Assembly (NCBI RefSeq): GCF_026151205.1
Contig: NC_087082.1
Span: 19,928,494-19,988,493 of the forward strand
From: Bolinopsis microptera
Taxonomy: Eukaryota > Ctenophora > Tentaculata > Lobata > Bolinopsidae
Length of the DNA stretch: 60,000 nucleotides
Direction: 5' to 3'
A program made the position numbers and the translations under genes. Positions 44,036 through 53,596 of this stretch are shown here, piece by piece; position 1 is the first letter of the stretch, and every line of letters starts with the position of its first letter. A model generated the notes under the pieces. That model worked only from the letters and a program-made list of their open reading frames with translations. It was not told where the DNA came from and did not search any database.

Positions 44036-44435
44036 AAAATGTCCACTTAAATTACCCGCTTAAAATATTTCCATCGCGTTACATAATACTTAATAAATGT
44101 AATAGATTTGTAGTGTTGTAATTAGTTTTGAACTGTTGAAGTTTATCCAGCCCTAATAAACCTTCGTTTTTAAACCTATACTTTCAGCTTTTCAAGAGTT
44201 TATATTCCCAATTAGTCAGACTGAGCAGGTTGAGCTGTAGTAAATAGTAATACACAGTTCTGAGGTGTTAAAACATTTTCATTACTATCTTCAGTAACAT
44301 CCTCAAATTATTTGTTATATAGTAGTGTTGAAAGTATGATCAGCAGTTACAATTAAGGTACGTACCTATACTTAATACGTAACATCTAGTTAATTGTAAC
44401 AACATACACCATTGATAGCTTGGTGATATAGTTTA

Positions 44436-44650
44436 GCTAATATTAGAAACTGACTGAAAATCCGGTGCTTTCCTTTTCAAATGTTAAAAGCGAGAAGATC
44501 ATTATATCGTCAATTGATGATAATCTACTCCTATCTTAAGTTATTAATAACCAACCCAGGAACGAAGACGATGCTGTATAAAGACTATGTTCAGCAGGAA
44601 GAAAGAGAGAATATCAGCTTCAACCATTTAATCAGAATTGAAGGTTGTTT
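44436..44650. repeat. Dispersed repeat, copy 2
   Basis: Second copy of the unit at 43797-44035, same orientation, about 80% similar by eye. The ORF 44481-44717 arises from it and is not supported as a gene. Confidence 0.65.
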
Positions 44651-45057
44651 AAAATGCCCCTTTTTAGAGTGCTTTTTCGTGATATACGGCAACACTTCTA
44701 TTGTGTTGCATTCTTAAAATTCAATTGCTGTTTGATACACACATTGCTATTATCTAACTTATTTTCAACTTGACTGTGATCAAATTTACTTTCGCATTTT
44801 GAAGATGAACTGTGCTGATTACCAGAAATTACATGTACAATACCAATAATGTGTCACTCAGCAATTAAATCGCCATTTCAGAATACAGATTACAGAAACG
44901 AGCTTCATGGCATTGATAAGCAATGAATACCCTGAAAAAGACACATAACTCCATCACTGTGAGACCTATTTGTGTTTATAAACATTTATAACCATTATTC
45001 AATGTTAAATACATATCATTTGTAAATATGTATTTAACATTAAATGTTTTGCCATTA

Positions 45058-45061
<4 letters not shown>
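44651..45061. other. Non-coding, no gene seen
   Basis: AT-rich. A segment near 44874-44975 (TTTCAGAATACAG .. CACTGTGAGAC) weakly resembles 47320-47380. Confidence 0.35.
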
Positions 45062-45429
<368 letters not shown>

Positions 45430-45852
45430 GGCGCTGATTTTTTCGGTATAGTAGTATAGTGCCGACAGAACTTTAAGAAAGTCAAATGGTAAAGGGTTTT
45501 TAAATCGGTCGGTGGTAAGTGGTTTAATTAATGGATTTGTACCACAAATGTTGCATAAAATGGCTTGAGCAGCTTAATCAAGAAAACGGTAAGAGTTACA
45601 GGGCTTGCTCTCTCTCCCATTACTGCATAATATTATGTATTGTTAGTACATATATAATATTAACACTGTCATGAATACTTTAAACTTATTAGGGGAAGGA
45701 GCGCTCAAAGCGGTCTGTTTGAACTGTAGAGAGAGTTCATACTTTCATACGACAATGTAATGCATGTTTTCAAATGTGCGGGTGTGATGCGGAGTTAATA
45801 AGGGTTAATTTCTATTGATTATTGTTTAAGATACTATTTTTTTAAATACTAT

Positions 45853-45984
45853 TGGATACGTGAGGGCACTCCGAATAGAATTGCTCACCTAATGCGGGTT
45901 TTGACTCAGTGGGTAAATACTCCTACCCTTTTTTACTTCGGCAGTGAAATCCCGGCCGAAGGCCGGGTTACACTTGTATCATAT
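45853..45984. repeat. SINE-like dispersed repeat, copy 2
   Basis: Partner of 15212-15400 by its shared ends. The middle reads TTTTGACTCAGTGGGTAAATA, reminiscent of a pol III A box region, and a GC-rich CCCGGCCGAAGGCCGGG hairpin lies near the end. Confidence 0.45.
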
Positions 45985-46190
45985 AATACAATACTTTATT
46001 TCTGATTCTTACTCAGCGGGAACGAACCTTTCAGCTGACAAAATGTGAATCCTTTGTTGACTATTTTATGAGCTGTGAGTAGTAAAAGAAGAGGAAGAAT
46101 ATTCTTTTCGCTGAAATCTTTTAAAAACTGTTCAATCAATATCCAATAATTCTTATCATTTCATGAAACGTGATCATTTCTACTTTTACG

Positions 46191-47063
46191 TTACAAACAA
46201 GAACTCTGGTGTTTACCATTGGTTTTCAGGAGGGAAGCAACTTTCGGTTGAGGACATATATTAGCATTCCCTTTTTCGATCTCTACTGAATTACACTCAT
46301 TGTAATACTCGGGGTAAAGCTCATTATCCAACACATTTTCACAGTACTCATCCATACCAAACTCATAACTCTCCGAACTCGACTCTCCTTGCTCAATGTT
46401 GTGAGCTGTTTTGCTTGCAATTCTTGGAAATGTGTCCGATACGTTTGCAGATATGACACCGGACTTGACAATTTTCACCAATATGTCCACAAAGTCCACA
46501 CCGTCTACATTTAAGTCCCTTTTGTATTGCACTTTTCTGCTTACCACCCGAACCACCTTCCCCTTTCTTTCCATAAAGGTTTTTCACGTCCAAGGTTGGG
46601 TTTTTGACAAAGTTAACAGAATTCGATGACTCTCCACCAGAAGATAGCGTACTGTTCATAAATTGAGCCACTCTGTTTGCTTCCTCACGACTTAAAGCTT
46701 CCTTGACAGCAGTTGCAAGGGTTAGATCATATTTAGTCAACAACTCGGAAACAACCTTTTGATTTCTAAGTCCAGCGAGCAGTTGATCCAGTATTGCCTC
46801 GTTCTAATTAGCGAAATCGCATTCGTTTGCGATAGTTGTAAGTCTTGAGACATAGGTTGCTGTACAATGTACAGAGTGTACATTCCTCGTGTAGATTCCT
46901 CGCCCTCCTGCACGCAGCTTCTCAGTTTGTACCTCTGTGCGAACTTTGGAGCCGGGGCCAAGTGATTTAGTATTTGCTTTTTACATTCCTCGTAGCTGCA
47001 GCAGTCTTCCATCTTTTTTACGGTCAGTGACTTCAACAGCTTGTATTTGTTTTCATCTGTCAT
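46191..47063 (-). pseudogene. LTR-retrotransposon gag, frameshifted
   Basis: Three overlapping minus-strand frames form one gag-like reading: 47063-46737 (starts MTDENKYKLLKSL), then from about 46800 in a second frame (NEAILDQLLAGLRNQKVV.. to 46393), then a third frame to 46191. The second frame carries two CCHC zinc knuckles, CRRCGLCGHIGENC and CHICKRIGHISKNC, typical of Ty3/gypsy-type nucleocapsid. The first break is a lesion, while the second, just after the knuckles, lies where gag-pol elements often shift frame naturally. No protease or reverse transcriptase follows, so the element is truncated at about 46190. Confidence 0.8.
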
Positions 47064-48224
47064 TGCAATAAAGCATGCTAAATTCTTCTTTATAGCCGTG
47101 TTTCTAGCCTCACGGTTAGAACCATTATCGGCAGCATTGGACGGTTAGTGGCTCTTTTGTAGTAGCGTGAGCGTAGAAATAAAACAATCTGTTAACACGT
47201 AATCATAGAGGCTAGGGAAGAACATAACGTTAATAATTAATAATAATAACAATCAATATTCAATATATATATAACGACTATTATATATGATACCAGATTT
47301 TTGTCACTCGACCATTTCAGAATCCAGGAACGAGCCTCAGATCACGAGAAAAGACACGGACCTCCGCCACTGTGAGATACTGCTGTAACCAGACATTTCA
47401 AGCTATCTTAATGGACAATTTCACTAGTATTAACCTACCACTGAAGATGGTAAACATTGTACACCGTACCGAGCAGTAGAACCGGTATCCCTTTTAACAT
47501 TTTAAGAAATGCAATCGATTAATAAATGGCATTGGATTTTTTTGAGAGATAACTTTAAATCGTTTTGAACCTTTTTATAAATCGGCATTCACCGAGAAAT
47601 TTAAAGATTTATTTTGAAATTTAAAAAGTAAATGTTGTGTGCAGTGTGAATATTTTTCTTTAAAGTGTAAATTATTACTTACCGTACTATTTTTAACTGA
47701 TGTTTTTTTAAATAAGAAATTTAAATACATTTTACTTTACAACTTACATTACTTTTTGAAGTATTAATTAATAAGCACATAGTTAAATAACTTTGAATTT
47801 TCAGTTTTACATTAATACGTTAGCAATGACTATGATTTGTTTTAAACAGTTGCAACAATTAAATGTGTAATCTCACAACTCTCTTTCGAATAAAACATTT
47901 CAACAATTGGCCGTCATATAAAATAAATAAATGAATAATTGAACAAGGTACTGTAAGTGCTTCTAAACTCTGATATTGAGATGATTTGGCAGCAGTTTAG
48001 AAACTGTTTAAATAGTCTTAATAACTAGGATTGAGTATTTATCATTTATTCTGTATGAACTATAACCATATTAACATGAATTAACTATAGATGTGACTAG
48101 ATTGTTCACCACTATATGACTACGCGTCATGTTGTGCTGTATTTCTCACCTGGCCAGCATGCTGTTTCCAGCCCTTCTTCCTCATCCTTAGTTGAAAAAA
48201 CTTGAAAACTTGGAGAAAAAAAAC
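47064..48224. other. Gag leader side, possible LTR remnants
   Basis: Upstream of gag. The minus strand around 47290 reads AAATCTGGTATCA, similar to the primer-binding site region of some Ty3/gypsy elements, and 47320-47400 resembles 44874-44975. LTR ends could not be defined. The rest is AT-rich DNA without ORFs. Confidence 0.35.
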
Positions 48225-48902
48225 TTGAAAAACTTCGTCTGATTGTCCCATTACTGAGTGTTTAACTTGTTCCTATTGGATTGACCGTGAAACACTTTAA
48301 TCGAATACAGTTTATTCAAATGATAAATATAAATATAAACAATTAATAAATATAAACAATTAGTTCTTGTATAACACCCTAACGGAGACCAGGTCACTGT
48401 CTGATGTTGTAGCTGATATTGTAGCTGACTTTGCTGAGTAGGTATAAAACAAACATGCCTATTAGGAATAACAGGTTAGTTTATAGTGAACAACACTTCC
48501 CCCAAACTTTCCTTTCTTGAGTTCCAACCTGCTTGCAGAGACATAACATTTGTCTAAAACCCGCTTGCAGAAACTTCGAGTTTGGAAGAATAAACTATAG
48601 GTAGTGTGTTGAAGAGACGCCTTCGTGCGCGTCTTTTAAAATCTCAAAACTCGTTGGTATTCATCTGTTTTCAGCAAGAGTCTAATATCTCCCAACCGAA
48701 CTTTTTGTACACCTCTACGAAAATTTGGAATGACCTCAGCCCCTATGTATTCGAAATATGTGATGCTAATGAAGATGGGATAATAATGCCGGGTTCTTCC
48801 AAGAATTCAGACTTATCAGCCTCGTCAGGTATTATTAAATCTAACCTTAAAAAGCACTTGCTTCCCTCCAAAATCGAGATGACCCTAATACATGGTAACT
48901 AA
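48225..48902 (+). pseudogene. Jockey/CR1-like LINE tail with internal insertion
   Basis: The segment 48225-48268 (CTTCGTCTGATTGTCCCATT region) and the segment 48676-48902 (TATCTCCCAAC.GAACTTTT onward) are contiguous in the related copy at 59300-59549. The two copies are nearly identical to the stop codon. They encode the C-terminus of the reverse transcriptase protein (FLYTSTKIWNDLSPYVFEIC). The 406 bp between them is a later insertion. The ORF at 48606-48902 therefore begins inside the insert and is chimeric. Confidence 0.8.
48269..48674. mobile_element. Insertion within LINE, possible solo LTR
   Basis: 406 bp absent from the homologous copy near 59333. It starts TGTTTAACTTG and ends TTTTCAGCA, the TG..CA ends of LTRs, with a weak TGAG/AGAG flanking duplication. 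Contains TATAAA-like sequence. No partner LTR was found in the window. Confidence 0.45.
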
Positions 48903-49879
48903 TCTATATTATATCTCAAATTCTACATCCGGTACGGCTCTGCACACATGATATCTCTCTCTGCCATGAAACATGGCTAACCTTTTAAACTATGATTTAA
49001 AACCTAAACCTAAACTAAAACGTGCTTATAATGATTCAGCATGGACTTCAAGCGATTATGACATAATGCAGCTGTCATTTGAAAACAATCCCCTTCAACA
49101 AATTTAATCCAGTGTTCTCGGCCCACAGGTTCCTCCTATTAAAAAAATTTTTGATTTTGGTAAATGTGTGCTGACTCCACCACCTATGTAATATGTATTT
49201 AACCTAATATTTAGTGTATTACAGGTAGACATTGACTTAGGTAGGTATTTTTCTCTTAAGGTAGATATTAAGAATTTGGTAAATTTCTTAATTGTATGAC
49301 TATTTCCATTATTGAGACGTTTTAAATATTTGATTTAAGAGGTTTTTTTATAGGACTGGTTCACAGTGTGAACAGATTCCAGATTTATATATATTTAAAG
49401 TGATATTTAATAAATGATTAAAAGAACCAATTTTAAAGTTGCCATAGTAAAGCCTTTAGGTCCAAAAATATACCCATTATTTTATTTGAAAATTCAATTA
49501 ATTATTATATATACAAATCAAGCGTTACATTTCAGCCATGCAAAATTACAATGACATATTTTAATATTCTAATTGAAAAATGGTGCTGCAATATAAGTTG
49601 CTTAATGTTTGGCCGGATGACAACTAACGAGAAAAATAAACTTGATTAAACATAATAATTAATTCGGCTGAACCAACACATAGCAAAAGCCACATTAACG
49701 TTGGGGCCGTCTACCAAATTTGAATGACATACAATAACAAGAAATCAAACATATCATAAATAATTATATATGGATTTTGTTCATTACAATTCCGTCACAA
49801 CTGATAGAAGAAAAAAGAAGGACAAGCAGATAGGAAATGGACGGACAGAATTGTAACCAACAAAAACACATTTCTGAAA
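48903..49879. other. AT-rich, includes 3' tail of the CR1-like LINE
   Basis: No gene. The right part (from roughly 49800) is the 3' untranslated end of the minus-strand CR1-like element; its exact terminus was not found. Confidence 0.4.
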
Positions 49880-51733
49880 CTAGTCTGGCCAGACTGTATC
49901 GGCAGCCCAGAGGTACTTGATCAGATTGGCCTTAAAAGTAGAAATCCGCTCTGACTGCCGGATACATACTGGTAGACTATTCCATTTCAGCATAGATCTA
50001 TGAAAGAAGCTATTTCGGAAGGCATCCGAGCAGGGCACAGTGGTACTCATGTAAGTTGAAGTATCCGACCTGTCAATTATTTGAGCATTGTGCCTAGTGT
50101 ATCGGGTGCCCTCTGGGCGGCATAGGACTATATAAGTAGGAAGCGAAACTGGGATTATGCTATTCACTATTTTATAGAAGGTCATAAGATCGTTATAAAT
50201 AAACTTCTGCATGACAGGGAGAATATTTAGCTTCTTTTGCTCTGTAGCAAGTTTATCGTCATTATAACTGGAGTAGGGTTCACCATTGATCCATTTAATA
50301 GCCCTCTTTTGGATAGCAACAAATTGTTGAAGATGAGTTGCAGATTGAGGGGACCATATGACAGAACAATGTTCAAATATAGACCTAATTAACGCCAAAT
50401 AGAACGATCTTTTCTGCCTTTTATCAGTAGTGAAATGACATGTTCTCTTAAGTAGTCCAAGTCTGGAGGTAGCTTTGGAAACAAGCGCTTTACATTGTGC
50501 ACCCCAATTAAACCTGGAGTTTATTGCGACTCCTAAATCTGACTGAGAGGGCACAAAGTCAATATCACTTCCAGAAAGTTTATAAAAGAAGGTATTGAAT
50601 GGCAAGTTATCCAGCACGTTTCTTTGCAGGGACACAGAGAGGGCTTTGCACTTTTGTGGGTGGAACTTCATTCGATTTCTCACTGACCAATCATACAATC
50701 TATTGATGTCATTTTGGATTATGTGATGGTCAGGGTAACCAAGAATCTCCCTCCAAATTTTAGTGTCATCTGCATAAAGGGCGATATTGGTGCCTTCAGA
50801 GACACAGGAGAACATGTCATTTATAAATATTACAAACAATAGAGGGCCAAGTATAGAACCTTGAGGGACACCAGACCGAACTGGTAGAGAGGAAGACGTT
50901 TGGCCTCCTATCACTACTTGTTGTTGTCGCCCCTCAAGATAGGACTTGATAAATTTAAGCATTAGTCCATCGACATTAAAAATATTCTTTAATTTACTTA
51001 AAATGAGGTCATGCGAAACGCTATCAAAAGCTTTCGCAAAATCAAAATATATTATATCAGTCCTGGACCTGTTGTTCAGTGCAAGTGCAAGATTGTCCGT
51101 GAAAGGTATCATTTGGGTTGTGCATGAACGTTCATTAACAAAACCGTGTTGTCGGTCATCCAACAGATCAGAACATGCAGCGTATAATGCAGTCTTTATG
51201 CACCTTTCAAAGACTTTCATTACAAGAGATGTTAACGAGATAGGCCTGTAGTTCTCAACCGAAGACTTATCGCCCTTTTTGTGCACTGGTACTACAAGTG
51301 CCAGCTTCCAATCAGGGGGTATGCATCCGCTTGAGAAGGACAGGTTAAATAGAACACTAAGTGGGTATGCAAGGCTTTGGGCACAGTTTTTGAGGACTTT
51401 CCCATGAATCCCATCAGGGCCAGGGGCCTTGTTAGGATTTAACTTTTTAAGAATCAACAGAACATCTTCTTTACTAAACACAAGACTGGAAAAACAATCA
51501 TCACGAAAATCTATGTCAATGCCATAATCGCTCTCTTGAGAAAACTGCTCATAAAAATATTCGTTAAAAAGGGCAGCTTGATCAGATGGATTGTTTCGAA
51601 AGCGATTATGATATTTAACAGTTTCAGGGATCCTGGTTGACTTTGATTTAGATTTAACGTAGGTCCAGAATTTCTTGGAGATAAGAGCATCATCGGAGTC
51701 ATCCTCAACACTGAGTCTCATTCTTTCGTCCAT
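49880..51733 (-). CDS. LINE ORF2, reverse transcriptase part
   Basis: 617 residues from the first Met; the frame is open further upstream to the frameshift at about 51865. RT blocks: NKAPGPDGIHGKVLK, PPDWKLALVVPVHKKGD, NYRPISLTSLVMKVFE, QHGFVNERSCTTQ, IIYFDFAKAFDSVSHD, SGVPQGSILGPLLFVIFIND, ALYADDTKIW, NRMKFHPQKCK, followed by the LGVAINSRFNW thumb region and a C-terminal domain. All catalytic aspartates are present (FDFAKAFD, YADD). Separate LINE family from the truncated copies at 38.5 and 59 kb. Confidence 0.93.
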   Translation of the reverse strand: MDERMRLSVEDDSDDALISKKFWTYVKSKSKSTRIPETVKYHNRFRNNPSDQAALFNEYFYEQFSQESDYGIDIDFRDDCFSSLVFSKEDVLLILKKLNPNKAPGPDGIHGKVLKNCAQSLAYPLSVLFNLSFSSGCIPPDWKLALVVPVHKKGDKSSVENYRPISLTSLVMKVFERCIKTALYAACSDLLDDRQHGFVNERSCTTQMIPFTDNLALALNNRSRTDIIYFDFAKAFDSVSHDLILSKLKNIFNVDGLMLKFIKSYLEGRQQQVVIGGQTSSSLPVRSGVPQGSILGPLLFVIFINDMFSCVSEGTNIALYADDTKIWREILGYPDHHIIQNDINRLYDWSVRNRMKFHPQKCKALSVSLQRNVLDNLPFNTFFYKLSGSDIDFVPSQSDLGVAINSRFNWGAQCKALVSKATSRLGLLKRTCHFTTDKRQKRSFYLALIRSIFEHCSVIWSPQSATHLQQFVAIQKRAIKWINGEPYSSYNDDKLATEQKKLNILPVMQKFIYNDLMTFYKIVNSIIPVSLPTYIVLCRPEGTRYTRHNAQIIDRSDTSTYMSTTVPCSDAFRNSFFHRSMLKWNSLPVCIRQSERISTFKANLIKYLWAADTVWPD

Positions 51734-51804
51734 TATATTTTTAAATTTTGTTCGAAATGCACGAAACTTTTGTTTATGAGACTCAGAGTTGCTCCCTTTA
51801 TGCC

Positions 51805-53385
51805 TTATTCTCCATTTCTCCTTATTTCGTAGGAGACGATCACATTCGGAGTCATACCATGGGGCTGGAACTGAGACTTAATGGTCTTTTTAGGGATCCA
51901 TCGGTCACAGGCTGCATCAAGAACTCCTCTGAATCGACTCCAGGCAAGATAAGGATCATTACACTCAAATATACTATCCCAATCGATGCTAAATAACTCA
52001 GAATTCAGGCCCCTAAAATTACCTTTACTATAATTAAAGATCTTTCTTTTAGGCTGCTTAATATACTTGGTCTTAACATCAATGTCAAATGTGATACAAA
52101 AGTGGTCGGACATACACATTTCGTTTTGATCTAAAACTTTAACATTCTTAATAAGGTTCTGAATGTTAGTGAACACAAGATCTAAGGTGTTGCCTGACTT
52201 GTGAGTAGGGGAGCTAATAAGTTGTGTATGTCCGAGGTCATCAGTGAGAAAATTTACAAAGCTGGAATGTAGCTGGCAAGATGACTGACCATCTGGCCAG
52301 GAAATCGAAGCTAAATTAAAGTCCCCTACCAGAATGTGTCTTTGCAACTTTCTGGCAGATGCTAACGTAACAAAATGTTTCTTGAAAGATTCAAAATTAT
52401 CTAAGCCAAGTGTTCCTACTCTATAGAATGTAGATATGCAAAAGTTTCTTCCACACTGAGTCTTAATTATGACTGATAATAATTCAGCTTGAACACTAAC
52501 CTTTGAGAACTTTAGACTCGAGATATCAATGTCTGTTCTATGGGCAATCAGAACACCACCACCGTTTTTTCTGAATTTCTTGGGCTGGGTTGCATCCACT
52601 GGATGCGATCTTAAGGATCGATCAAGCCTAAATACTTTGTATTTGTCAGGGAGCACCTCATTACTGAGAATGGAATTTTTCAGCCATGTCTCGTTTAGAA
52701 TAATGATGTGAGGCTTATGTTTGTAGATATAACCATGGAATTCATGTATCTTGGTCATATTTAGTGGTGGTGTTCCTGATGCTAGATCGCGGGTATTTAG
52801 GAAACCATGGACATTATTGTAAACAACGGATAAATTTGGTCCAGGGTTCAGTAAGGAACAATTACAAATTACTATCAGGGAAATATTAAGGAGAGATAGA
52901 AAAACCAGACCACACCTAGACATGACCCCAAGCCAGCTGCTGGTAATATTAAAAATTAACTTAACAGTCTGTTTCGGTGACATGGTAGGTGACAGTTCGG
53001 TTTTTGTGGTAGATAGCAATTTTACAGAAATTGCAGCTAAGGCTGTCCCAATGCCCCTCTCCCCCCTGTACACAAGTTTAAAGTGTCTGAGAAAAATGGT
53101 ACAAAATATTACCATAAAGTAAAGATTTATGGATGACCTCAAACATGGTACAGAGTGTATTTTAGGTTGGAGGGGAGCACTAGGTAGTATATTAGCATCG
53201 ATAGTCAAAGAAAATATATACAAAATAACATAAAAATAAAATATACCCAATAGAGCACATAACATATGACGAGACAGAAGACAGGACAACAAATTTTCCC
53301 CGTTACCTCTATTACTTTTACTGATGATAACATACCTAGAAAACATACCAGTTGCAACACGGTGTTGTTGAGCCGATATTCCCAT
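51805..53385 (-). CDS. LINE ORF2, APE-type endonuclease part
   Basis: 526 residues. The first 165 or so residues are hydrophobic and not typical of an endonuclease, so the real start may be downstream (for example the Met near SRCGLVFLSLL). Endonuclease motifs from about residue 180: LNPGPNLSVVYNNVHG, IILNETWLKNS, NGGGVLIAHRTD, HILVGDFNLAS, NTLDLVFTN and CMSDHFCITFD. It ends in a frameshift; the next residues of the conserved linker continue in the reverse transcriptase frame. It cuts target DNA to prime reverse transcription. Confidence 0.88.
   Translation of the reverse strand: MGISAQQHRVATGMFSRYVIISKSNRGNGENLLSCLLSRHMLCALLGIFYFYVILYIFSLTIDANILPSAPLQPKIHSVPCLRSSINLYFMVIFCTIFLRHFKLVYRGERGIGTALAAISVKLLSTTKTELSPTMSPKQTVKLIFNITSSWLGVMSRCGLVFLSLLNISLIVICNCSLLNPGPNLSVVYNNVHGFLNTRDLASGTPPLNMTKIHEFHGYIYKHKPHIIILNETWLKNSILSNEVLPDKYKVFRLDRSLRSHPVDATQPKKFRKNGGGVLIAHRTDIDISSLKFSKVSVQAELLSVIIKTQCGRNFCISTFYRVGTLGLDNFESFKKHFVTLASARKLQRHILVGDFNLASISWPDGQSSCQLHSSFVNFLTDDLGHTQLISSPTHKSGNTLDLVFTNIQNLIKNVKVLDQNEMCMSDHFCITFDIDVKTKYIKQPKRKIFNYSKGNFRGLNSELFSIDWDSIFECNDPYLAWSRFRGVLDAACDRWIPKKTIKSQFQPHGMTPNVIVSYEIRRNGE
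51861..51868 (-). other. Frameshift site in LINE ORF2
   Basis: The endonuclease frame and the reverse transcriptase frame meet at a GGGG run here. The conserved linker reads on smoothly in the other frame, so one base appears to be missing in the homopolymer. Confidence 0.75.
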
Positions 53386-53520
53386 GGAACTTTTAAGTAT
53401 ATTATTAACAGAATTGTGTCTCGCCGTTGTGTTTTGTTAGGTATTGTGCTATAATATGAAGTAACATACATTATGCTATCACTTCGTTTGAATACATATA
53501 AATAACATCCAAATGATCAG

Positions 53521-53596
53521 ATCCAATAGGATACTGATGCAGACAATGAAAAATTGAAATATTGACTTGGATTACCACATCAGTATCCCATTGGAT
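53521..53596 (-). promoter_or_regulatory. Hairpin spanning the ORF1 stop codon
   Basis: ATCCAATGGGATACTGATG (53596-53578, minus strand) pairs with CATCAGTATCCTATTGGAT (53539-53521): a 19-bp stem with one mismatch or wobble and a 38-nt loop. The ORF1 TGA (53582-53580) lies within the 5' strand of the stem. It could influence termination or ORF2 re-initiation; function is inferred. Confidence 0.65.

Noticed and set aside
51748-51996. Plus-strand ORFs across the CR1-like element (also 50946-51251 and 54187-54537)
   Set aside because: Antisense shadows of the LINE coding frames.
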